A stretch of DNA of 43,214 nucleotides from an uncultured Eubacteriales bacterium (GTDB lineage: Bacteria > Bacillota > Clostridia > Christensenellales > UBA1242), in contig USSZ01000004.1 in the NCBI GenBank assembly GCA_900557645.1, forward strand, positions 1-43,214. Direction: 5' to 3'. Shown piece by piece: positions 22,407-28,804 of the stretch. The position numbers were made by a program, and so were the translations under genes. A model generated the notes under the pieces. That model did not search any database and had not been told where the DNA came from. It saw nothing but the letters and a program-made list of their open reading frames with translations. How positions within the stretch are numbered: position 1 is the stretch's first letter; each line of letters opens with the position of its first letter.

Positions 22407-22469
22407 ATTCTACATACTAAATAATTGCCAAAATAAAGTTTTTTAAACTTCATTTAGCATTACTTTCAT

Positions 22470-22498
22470 ATTATAAGGAATTAAAAAGTAGATGTCAA
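22470..22498 (-). promoter_or_regulatory. Consensus SigA promoter of secD-secF
   Basis: Minus strand TTGACA (22493-22498), 17 bases, TATAAT (22470-22475): a perfect consensus with optimal spacing. Start near 22463. Confidence 0.88.
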
Positions 22499-22511
22499 AT
22501 AAAATTAGGTT

Positions 22512-22931
22512 TTAATTACTACTTTTTTTAATGTTTACACAGATGATTCCACATATAGCACCAATTACAGCACCAAAAACAATATCTGTCAATAATGTTA
22601 CATCAAAAGAAAAACTACCACTTAAAATCGAAAAAACAAAAAATGCAAGAAAAGTATAAATAAAACCTATTAATAAACCACTTACTAGCCCTAATTCTTT
22701 GGATTTTTTTAATCCTATAAATACACCAAAAAATATACTAATTCCTTTTATAACCTGATTTATTGGACTAATAGCACTATCCGAGATATTTGTAAACTTT
22801 AATAAAAAAGCAAAAATTAATACTAAAACAAGTGAAATACATAATGCGATTAAAGTTCCTTTAGCAATATTACCTACAATTGGAGAATGATTCTTTGAAT
22901 CAGTTGATTTTATTTTTATTCTCATTTTCAT
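22512..22931 (-). CDS. TIGR04086-type small membrane protein
   Basis: A 139-residue protein with four membrane helices and a short basic N-terminus. Gly-rich helices (FFGVFIGLKKSKELGLVSGLLIGFIYTF given only in outline: GVFIG, GLVSG, GLLIG, GAVIGAICGII) match the YrzE/TIGR04086 family of unknown function, which is often encoded next to yajC in Clostridia. SD AAAGGAG lies 6 bases before the ATG. The gene lies between yajC and secD. Confidence 0.75.
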   Translation of the reverse strand: MKMRIKIKSTDSKNHSPIVGNIAKGTLIALCISLVLVLIFAFLLKFTNISDSAISPINQVIKGISIFFGVFIGLKKSKELGLVSGLLIGFIYTFLAFFVFSILSGSFSFDVTLLTDIVFGAVIGAICGIICVNIKKSSN

Positions 22932-22989
22932 ACATAACTCCTTTTTAAAATACTTAAAAGTAAATTCTAAAGTAAGTTATGTTGTGAAA

Positions 22990-23025
22990 TGAAAAAAAAT
23001 AACTACCTTTTAATGATAGTTATTT
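22990..23025 (-). terminator. Terminator after yajC
   Basis: 11-bp stem (arms 22997-23007 and 23015-23025, one G-U pair, 7-base loop) followed by a run of T on the minus strand. Confidence 0.8.
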
Positions 23026-23031
23026 AAAAAA

Positions 23032-23529
23032 TCACTTTTTACTTTTATTAGTTTCTTCATTAACATTATTTGAATCTTTTTTATCATTTATAATATTTTC
23101 AGTTTTTTTTGCTTCAGATTTATTTTCAGAATTTTCAGCATTCTCGTTGTTGATATCTAGTTTTTGATTATCTTTATCATTTACCTTTTCTGGTTGAACT
23201 GAAGAATCTTGTGAATTCTTTTTGTCTTCTACTTTTTGTTCTTCATCTTTAAAGATTGTATAAATTGCATATGCATCTACAGATATATAACCTTTTTTCT
23301 TATCTGTTCCTGTTTCAATTGTAACTATTTTCTTATCACCCTCTAAATGAAGATCAACAATTGTTCCATAAACACCACTAGTTGTAAGAACTTTATCTCC
23401 TCTTTTTAAAGAATTTGTTTGTTCTTGCATTCTTTGATTTTCTTTTTTATTTCTTGTTGAAATCATAATTGGATAAATAATGATAAGTAAAACTATGAAA
23501 ACAATTAAAATGATTTGAGTTGCATCCAT
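23032..23529 (-). CDS. yajC: Preprotein translocase accessory subunit YajC
   Basis: YajC associates with SecDF. It has one N-terminal membrane helix (residues 4-24) and the conserved core LKRGDKVLTTSGVYGTIV followed by IETGT. The core ends near residue 95; a further 70 residues are Lys/Glu/Asn/Asp-rich and probably disordered, making this YajC (165 residues) longer than the usual 90-120. SD AGGAGG precedes the ATG by 9 bases. Confidence 0.92.
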   Translation of the reverse strand: MDATQIILIVFIVLLIIIYPIMISTRNKKENQRMQEQTNSLKRGDKVLTTSGVYGTIVDLHLEGDKKIVTIETGTDKKKGYISVDAYAIYTIFKDEEQKVEDKKNSQDSSVQPEKVNDKDNQKLDINNENAENSENKSEAKKTENIINDKKDSNNVNEETNKSKK

Positions 23530-23578
23530 TAAAATATTCCTCCTAATTTTTTAAATATTTTTTTGCTATCTAAAATTA

Positions 23579-23607
23579 AGTCTATCATAAGTTTATTAAT
23601 ATCTCAA
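23579..23607 (-). promoter_or_regulatory. Putative SigA promoter of yajC
   Basis: Minus strand TTGAGA (23602-23607), 17 bases, TAGACT (23579-23584), with an extended -10 (TGA). Confidence 0.55.
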
Positions 23608-23618
23608 AGTAAATTTAA

Positions 23619-25358
23619 CTAAATTTTCTTCGTTTTTATCTCATTTTCAAGTCGAATGATAAAATCTGACAATTTTAGACCAGTTTTATTCTCATAACCA
23701 CGACCTCTTATAGAAATAGTATTTGATTTTTCTTCTTCATCTCCAACTATTATTAAATAAGGAACTTTCATAGATAATGCTTCTCTTATTTTATAACCTA
23801 TTTTTTCATTTCTTATATCGCATTCTGCTCTAATACCTAAATTAAACAATTGTTGTTGAATTGATTTTGCATAATCATTATTTCTTTCTGTTAAAGATAA
23901 AACTCTTACTTGTTCTGGTGCAAGCCAAAGTGGAAATGCACCTGCAAAGTTTTCAATAAGCATTGCCATAAAACGATCAAGAGAACCATAAATAACTCTA
24001 TGAATCATTATAGGTCTATGTTTTTCTCCATCTTCTCCAACATATTCCAATTCAAATCTTTGTGGAAGTTGAAAATCAAGTTGAATAGTTCCACATTGCC
24101 ATGTTCTTCCTAAAGCATCTTTAAGATGAAAATCTATTTTTGGTCCATAAAATGCCCCATCTCCTTCATTAACAATATAATCAATATTAAGTTCATCTAA
24201 TGCATTTATTAAACCATTTGTGGCAAGAAGCCAATCTTCATCACTTCCCATACTATTTTCTGGTCTTGTAGAAAGTTCAACATGATATTCAAATCCAAAT
24301 ATTTTATAAACTTTATCAATTAAAGATATAACACCTTTAATTTCATCTTTAATTTGACTAGGCATCATAAAAATATGTGCATCATCTTGTGTAAAACTTC
24401 TAACACGCAATAATCCACCAAGTTCGCCTGATTTTTCATATCTGTGAACTAAACCTAATTCGCCTAATCTTAATGGAAGATCTCTATAAGAATGAGGCTC
24501 ACTTTTATAAACTAAAACACCACCTGGGCAATTCATAGGTTTAATAGCATACACATCATCATCAATTTTTGAAAGATACATATTTTCTTTATAATGATCC
24601 CAATGTCCAGAAACTTCCCAAAGATGTTTATTAAGCATTATTGGTGTCATAATTTCTTTGTATCCTGCTTCTCTATGAATTTCACGCCAAAAATCAATTA
24701 ATAGATTTCTTACAATCATTCCATTTGGTAAATAAAAAGGAAATCCAGGTCCTTCTGGTGAAATCATAAACAATTTTAAATCTTTTCCCAATTTTCTATT
24801 ATCTCTTTTTTTAGCCTCTTCTAAAAGTGCAATATAATCTGCGAGTTCTTTTTTTGTTTTAAATGCCCATACATACACACGTTGAAGCATTTTATTTTTT
24901 TCATTTCCTCTCCAATAAGCACCATTAACACTATGAATTTTAAATCCATAATTTTGAAGATTTTTAGAACTTGCAACATGAGGACCTCTACATAAATCAA
25001 AGAAATCATCACCAGTAAAATAAATTGATATTTCTTCATTTTCAGGTAGATCTTGAATTAATTCAATTTTATATGGATTGTCTTTAAATAATTCTAATGC
25101 TTCTTTTTTTGAAAGAACCTTCTTTGAAAATTCTTCTCCTTTATTTATGATTTCCTTCATCTTTTTTTCAATTTTATCATACTCATCTGGAGTAATTGAA
25201 TGAGCAAGGTCAATATCATAATAAAAACCATCTTCTATTGCAGGACCAATAGTCAACTTTGTATCTGGATATAATTGTAACAAAGCCTTGGCAAGAATAT
25301 GTGCCAAAGAGTGTCTTGCCTTTTCTAAATCTTTATCTTCACTTTTCTTTATTTCCAT
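23619..25358 (-). CDS. thrS: Threonyl-tRNA synthetase (no TGS domain)
   Basis: ThrRS charges tRNA-Thr and edits mis-charged Ser. The second additional (editing) domain starts at ARHSLAHILAKAL with the HxxxH metal motif. The class II core shows PMNCPGG (zinc Cys), LGLVHRYEKSG (motif 2 region) and IHRVIYGSLDRFMA (motif 3 region), then the anticodon-binding domain. ATG 25358 is chosen because AGGAGG lies upstream and the longer frame would read through the T-box terminator. The 579 residues lack the N-terminal TGS domain of typical 640-residue ThrRS. Expression is controlled by the upstream T-box. Confidence 0.96.
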   Translation of the reverse strand: MEIKKSEDKDLEKARHSLAHILAKALLQLYPDTKLTIGPAIEDGFYYDIDLAHSITPDEYDKIEKKMKEIINKGEEFSKKVLSKKEALELFKDNPYKIELIQDLPENEEISIYFTGDDFFDLCRGPHVASSKNLQNYGFKIHSVNGAYWRGNEKNKMLQRVYVWAFKTKKELADYIALLEEAKKRDNRKLGKDLKLFMISPEGPGFPFYLPNGMIVRNLLIDFWREIHREAGYKEIMTPIMLNKHLWEVSGHWDHYKENMYLSKIDDDVYAIKPMNCPGGVLVYKSEPHSYRDLPLRLGELGLVHRYEKSGELGGLLRVRSFTQDDAHIFMMPSQIKDEIKGVISLIDKVYKIFGFEYHVELSTRPENSMGSDEDWLLATNGLINALDELNIDYIVNEGDGAFYGPKIDFHLKDALGRTWQCGTIQLDFQLPQRFELEYVGEDGEKHRPIMIHRVIYGSLDRFMAMLIENFAGAFPLWLAPEQVRVLSLTERNNDYAKSIQQQLFNLGIRAECDIRNEKIGYKIREALSMKVPYLIIVGDEEEKSNTISIRGRGYENKTGLKLSDFIIRLENEIKTKKI

Positions 25359-25385
25359 AATATAACCTCCTATTAAAGGGCAAAT

Positions 25386-25576
25386 AAAAAACGCCCTTAA
25401 AAATTTAAGGACGATTTTAAACAAACCGCGGTTCCACCTTAATTGCTTATAGCCACTTAATTAAAACTTATCATCACAGCAGTGGTTTCAATTTCACTTT
25501 AGTCTAGATTTTTCACCAACCAATCTTTCTCTGAACACATCAAATGAATTTACTTGTCTGCCATTCCAAGTATCTA
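25386..25576 (-). promoter_or_regulatory. T-box riboswitch with threonine specifier upstream of thrS
   Basis: The antiterminator T-box sequence AAGGTGGAACCGCGG is at 25426-25440. The terminator stem CGTCCTTAA / TTAAGGGCG with a T6 run is at 25386-25413. The stem I base pairs TAGAT/ATCTA, and a stem I GGTTGGTG-type segment is present. The likely specifier is ACC (Thr) at 25484-25486 in GAAACCACT, followed by A as expected. Uncharged tRNA-Thr would favour thrS transcription. Confidence 0.93.
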
Positions 25577-25582
25577 GAATAA

Positions 25583-25611
25583 ATAGTAGCACCATTATTT
25601 TTAATTGTCAA
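25583..25611 (-). promoter_or_regulatory. SigA promoter of the thrS T-box leader
   Basis: Minus strand TTGACA (25606-25611), 17 bases, TACTAT (25583-25588), with an extended -10 (TGC). Start near 25576. The stretch from here to 25712 holds nothing else that I can identify. Confidence 0.8.
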
Positions 25612-25712
25612 CTTTTTTATATTTAAAAATTAGATTAAGTATAAAAAAATTAATAATGAATAGAAAATACCTTTAATTAGTTTTGATTTTTCTTGATAAA
25701 GTAACAATAAAA

Positions 25713-26483
25713 TTATTTGAATTTAATCATTACATTATTTATATTTTGAACTGATGCTGAATTTATAGTAACTCTTTCTTCAAAAATTCTTTCAATCAAA
25801 GTAATTGCTTTACTTGGCTCATTAAAATAAAGATTTATTTTTTGTGGAGATAAGTCTATAATTGAAGATACGATTGTATCTTCTGTTACTAAAGATTTAT
25901 CCGAAGTTTTATCTTCCGAATAAATTCTATATCCTCCATCTTCTTTTACAATACTAATTTCATCTTCATAAATGTCAAGATTATCAACTAGAAATTTCAA
26001 TAAATCAATAAAACTATCTGAAGATAATAAATATTCCTTGTTTTCATTCGATAACGAAACCAATTCTGCCCATTTCTCTTGTAAAGTTTTCAATCTGAAA
26101 AAATAAAAAGATTCAAGAAAAATATCCTTGTTAAAATCTAAATTCTTTTTTACTATAAATTTATCTGTTTCTCTATCAAAATTTAATAATGCCTTTTTAA
26201 ATGCATTCATACCTATTTTATCATGTTCAGGCAAAGATAAATATCTTTCTAAGAATTTCATTTTGAAATTATTGCAAATGGTTTCTATTATACAATTAGA
26301 TATTACCTTTTGTGTTTTATCTTTATATTGTTTTTTTACTGCTAACAAAATACAAATATATCCATTTTCTTCATGAGAAGTTACAACTCCATCAAAATCT
26401 TTAATATATTTGCTTAATGATAAAAAAATATGTTTAGCAATCTCAAAATTTTCTGATTTTAAGTTGAGAGAAAATTCCCACAT
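25713..26483 (-). CDS. ytxC: YtxC-like putative sporulation protein
   Basis: A 256-residue soluble protein. The segment FLESFYFFRLKTLQEKW followed by FIDLLKFLVDN matches the family's FxxFRLK...FIxLLKYFV pattern, and ytxC lies next to thrS in Bacillus and many Clostridia. It is regarded as sporulation-associated, with no known activity. SD AAGGAG precedes the ATG. It is divergent from the lipoprotein gene. Identification rests on weak motif similarity plus synteny. Confidence 0.68.
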   Translation of the reverse strand: MWEFSLNLKSENFEIAKHIFLSLSKYIKDFDGVVTSHEENGYICILLAVKKQYKDKTQKVISNCIIETICNNFKMKFLERYLSLPEHDKIGMNAFKKALLNFDRETDKFIVKKNLDFNKDIFLESFYFFRLKTLQEKWAELVSLSNENKEYLLSSDSFIDLLKFLVDNLDIYEDEISIVKEDGGYRIYSEDKTSDKSLVTEDTIVSSIIDLSPQKINLYFNEPSKAITLIERIFEERVTINSASVQNINNVMIKFK

Positions 26484-26558
26484 ATAAACTCCTTACAAGC
26501 ATATTCTATGCAACGAAACAAAAAATACACTTAGAAAATTAAATTTAAAGTAAATAAT

Positions 26559-26587
26559 TTGACAAAAAATAAAAAAATAGAGATAAT
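26559..26587 (+). promoter_or_regulatory. Putative SigA promoter of the lipoprotein gene
   Basis: TTGACA (26559-26564), 17 bases, GATAAT (26582-26587), just upstream of the SD AGAGG. Confidence 0.6.
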
Positions 26588-26606
26588 ACTATATAGAGGT
26601 TAGGAA

Positions 26607-27350
26607 ATGAAAAGGTCTTTAAAAGTGTTTTTATTACTATTATGTTTATGCCCTGTGTTAATTCTTACAGCATGCACTTCCCCTGCAACATATCTTATTA
26701 CTGCAATTCCAAGTGATTCAAGTCTTGGAACAATTCAAGGTGCATATAATAATGAACAACTTGCAGAAGGAACAACTATTACACTTATTGCCAATGAAAA
26801 ACAAGAGACATCTTTAACAAATCCATTTATTTGCTGGGTTAAAGATTATAAAACTGTTGTTTCAACTGAAAAAGAACTATCACTAACATATAATCAATCA
26901 ACTCAAGGTAACTATACAGCAGTGTTTGAGGAAACATCTCCAAAGAAAATGTTATTTGCATCTATTAATAAAATAAATTGCTCCGTTGAGGGATATTCTA
27001 CAGTAAATTACACAATAAAATATGCAAGAACAAATAGTGGTAGCAGTGATTTTGTTGAATTAGAAAACGGTTCGTATACAAATGGACAAGAATATTCTAC
27101 AAGCAATCAATCTTTAATTTATTTTGGTAATGCTGGTTCTAATTACGAATATAAAATACAAATAGATTTAGTTTTTATTACAACAACTGGTGGAGAAACT
27201 TCTTATAGTGTATCTTTCGAGGCTTTATTAAATAAAGATTCTTTTGATACAACCGGTAAAGCAGAAATGACAGAACAAATAGATATATTAAATACATCAA
27301 TTACATTAACTTTTCAAAAATTGAATTCAACTTTATTTAACAATATGTAA
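26607..27350 (+). CDS. Lipoprotein with InlB-type repeat-like domain
   Basis: A 247-residue exported lipoprotein. A basic N-terminus and hydrophobic stretch end in the lipobox LTAC (Cys23). Residues about 31-107 look like a divergent InlB B-repeat/Flg_new_2 domain: a GTIQGAYNNEQLAEGTTITL-type strand pair, then FICWVKD and a closing YTAVFEE. The rest is beta-rich without a recognised domain. It is one of only three plus-strand genes here and ends at a strong terminator. The function is unknown; surface exposure is inferred. Confidence 0.8.
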   Translation: MKRSLKVFLLLLCLCPVLILTACTSPATYLITAIPSDSSLGTIQGAYNNEQLAEGTTITLIANEKQETSLTNPFICWVKDYKTVVSTEKELSLTYNQSTQGNYTAVFEETSPKKMLFASINKINCSVEGYSTVNYTIKYARTNSGSSDFVELENGSYTNGQEYSTSNQSLIYFGNAGSNYEYKIQIDLVFITTTGGETSYSVSFEALLNKDSFDTTGKAEMTEQIDILNTSITLTFQKLNSTLFNNM

Positions 27351-27366
27351 ACTTAATTTTTAATAA

Positions 27367-27399
27367 AAAATAAAAGAAGGAGATTCCTTCTTTTATTTT
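27367..27399. terminator. Bidirectional terminator
   Basis: 15-bp perfect inverted repeat (arms 27367-27381 and 27385-27399) with a 3-base loop and A/T-rich ends. It ends the lipoprotein gene on the plus strand and lies 9 bases past the stop of the small minus-strand gene. Confidence 0.85.
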
Positions 27400-27408
27400 A
27401 GTTGAAAA

Positions 27409-27546
27409 CTATTTACTACAATTTTTTGTAGAACTGTTTTTTGAGCCACAACCTTTGGCTTCACTAGATGCCTCTACTGCCTTAGAAGACTTTGACATCT
27501 TGCCTTTTTTGGCGTTTTGCCCCATTTTGGAATTTTTACCAAACAT
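27409..27546 (-). CDS. Small basic Cys-containing protein, 45 residues, unknown
   Basis: Not recognised. ATG 27546 is preceded by GGGAGGTG with suitable spacing, the strongest SD in this stretch, and TAG at 27409-27411 is followed by a terminator. The product starts MFGKNSKMGQNAKKGK, is rich in Lys, Ser and Ala, and has two Cys (GCGS and NCSK) in its last 14 residues. Base composition is clearly richer in G+C than the flanks. Just upstream, CAAGGT-GAAA-ACCTTG (27566-27581) forms a tetraloop hairpin. It could be a small nucleic-acid-binding or metal-binding protein; no function can be assigned. Confidence 0.65.
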   Translation of the reverse strand: MFGKNSKMGQNAKKGKMSKSSKAVEASSEAKGCGSKNSSTKNCSK

Positions 27547-27565
27547 AGTTTTCACCTCCCATTTT

Positions 27566-27581
27566 CAAGGTTTTCACCTTG
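27566..27581 (-). promoter_or_regulatory. GAAA-tetraloop hairpin upstream of the small gene
   Basis: 6-bp stem CAAGGT / ACCTTG closed by a GAAA loop on the minus strand, 20 bases before the start codon. The words GGTGAAAAC in the hairpin and in the SD region are direct repeats. The remaining bases up to 27750 show no gene. Confidence 0.5.
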
Positions 27582-27752
27582 TAATATAATTATGGCTTTT
27601 TCTTATTTATTTTATACATTAAAGAAACAATAATTTTATTAAAAACAAAAATGCGTAAATATCTATTAACAAAAAATATTAATCTTATTCAAATAATTTA
27701 AAAAGAAAAATTTCATTAAAATTATTTTGTTTGATAACAATTATTATTAACA

Positions 27753-27779
27753 AAAAAAGCATCAAAATGATGCTTTTTT
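27753..27779 (-). terminator. Terminator after the DUF1292 gene
   Basis: 12-bp perfect stem AAAAAAGCATCA / TGATGCTTTTTT with a 3-base loop; the T run works on either strand. Confidence 0.88.
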
Positions 27780-27791
27780 AATTAATTTAAA

Positions 27792-28238
27792 TTATTTTGT
27801 TTCTTTTTTACCTGCTGGTTTACCTGCAGTTTTTCCAGTAGATTTTGTTGTAGTTTTCTTTGCTGTTGTTTTCTTTTCTTTCTCTTCTTTTTGTGCTTCT
27901 TCAAGAAGATCGTAATATTTATCAAATACTGCTATGGCAACTTCTTCGTCTTCTTCAATTCTAATAACAGTATTACCATTTTCATCAGTGTCAACCAAGA
28001 AAACAATTGCTTCATCATCTGCGATACCTTCAATTTTATCTAATGGTTTTAAAACACAATATAATTTTTTCTCTTTTCTTACTTCATAAGGAATAACAGC
28101 AACTTGCTCAAAAGTCATTTGTTTTCCATTTTCATCCATAAGAACAATTGGATCTTTATTATCTGGATCAAATAAAACATCAAGCAAATCTATTGGTTGT
28201 AACTCCTCTCTTTCATTTTTTACTTCTTTATCTTCCAT
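27792..28238 (-). CDS. DUF1292 (YrzB-like) protein
   Basis: A 148-residue acidic protein with the DUF1292 core (DPIVLMDENGKQMTFEQVAVIPYE, then YCVLKPL, EAIVFLVD and FDKYYDLLEE) and a C-terminal Lys/Thr/Gly tail resembling histone H1-like tails (from about residue 118). Function unknown. It follows ruvX/yqgF by 12 bases, the same neighbourhood as yrrK-yrzB in Bacillus. SD GGGG precedes the ATG. Confidence 0.88.
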   Translation of the reverse strand: MEDKEVKNEREELQPIDLLDVLFDPDNKDPIVLMDENGKQMTFEQVAVIPYEVRKEKKLYCVLKPLDKIEGIADDEAIVFLVDTDENGNTVIRIEEDEEVAIAVFDKYYDLLEEAQKEEKEKKTTAKKTTTKSTGKTAGKPAGKKETK

Positions 28239-28250
28239 ATCAATCCCCTT

Positions 28251-28667
28251 TTATAAACTATTAATGTAAGTCTGCAAAATAATTTGTGCTGCGATTTTAT
28301 CAATGAGTTCCTTTCGCTTTTCCCTTCTAACTCCACTTGAAATCAATATTTCCTCTGCTTCAGCCGAGGTTAAGCGCTCATCAATAAAATGAACTTTTAC
28401 ATTTGAGAGTCTCTCTAATTTTTCGCCAAACTGACGATGCAATAAAGCCCTTTCTCCTTCAGTTCCATCCATATTAATTGGAAGACCCATGGCAACTTCA
28501 TCAACATCATATTCTTTTATAATACTATTTAGATGTTTCAATGCATCTTCTTCACCAATATTTTTGTAAACTTCAAAAGGACTTGAGATAATACATAAGG
28601 AATCTGTTAAAGCAATACCTATGCGTTTATCTCCATAATCAACCCCCATTTTTCTATGTTTTTGCAT
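28251..28667 (-). CDS. yqgF: YqgF/RuvX family RNase H-like nuclease
   Basis: A 138-residue RNase H-fold protein: MGVDYGDKRIGIALTD carries the first catalytic Asp (residue 10), with GLPINMDGTEG and FIDERLTSAEAE in the expected places. YqgF acts in 16S rRNA 5'-end processing; the RuvX resolvase role is suggested in some bacteria. SD GGAG is 5 bases before ATG 28667. It heads a two-gene unit with the DUF1292 gene. Confidence 0.94.
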   Translation of the reverse strand: MQKHRKMGVDYGDKRIGIALTDSLCIISSPFEVYKNIGEEDALKHLNSIIKEYDVDEVAMGLPINMDGTEGERALLHRQFGEKLERLSNVKVHFIDERLTSAEAEEILISSGVRREKRKELIDKIAAQIILQTYINSL

Positions 28668-28682
28668 TACATCTCCGACTTA

Positions 28683-28711
28683 AGTATATAACAATATAAT
28701 TTTTAAGTCAA
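28683..28711 (-). promoter_or_regulatory. SigA promoter of yqgF
   Basis: Minus strand TTGACT (28706-28711), 17 bases, TATACT (28683-28688); the leader would be only about 10 bases including the SD. Confidence 0.75.
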
Positions 28712-28804
28712 TTATTTTACTAATATGAACCAATATTTTTTTTGTTTCTTAAACATAATACAACAAACTTAAATTATAAATTTAAATGTTATGACTTTTA
28801 TATT

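Noticed and set aside
25359..25424. N-terminal extension of thrS to 25424
   Set aside because: It would translate the T-box terminator; the internal ATG at 25358 has the SD.
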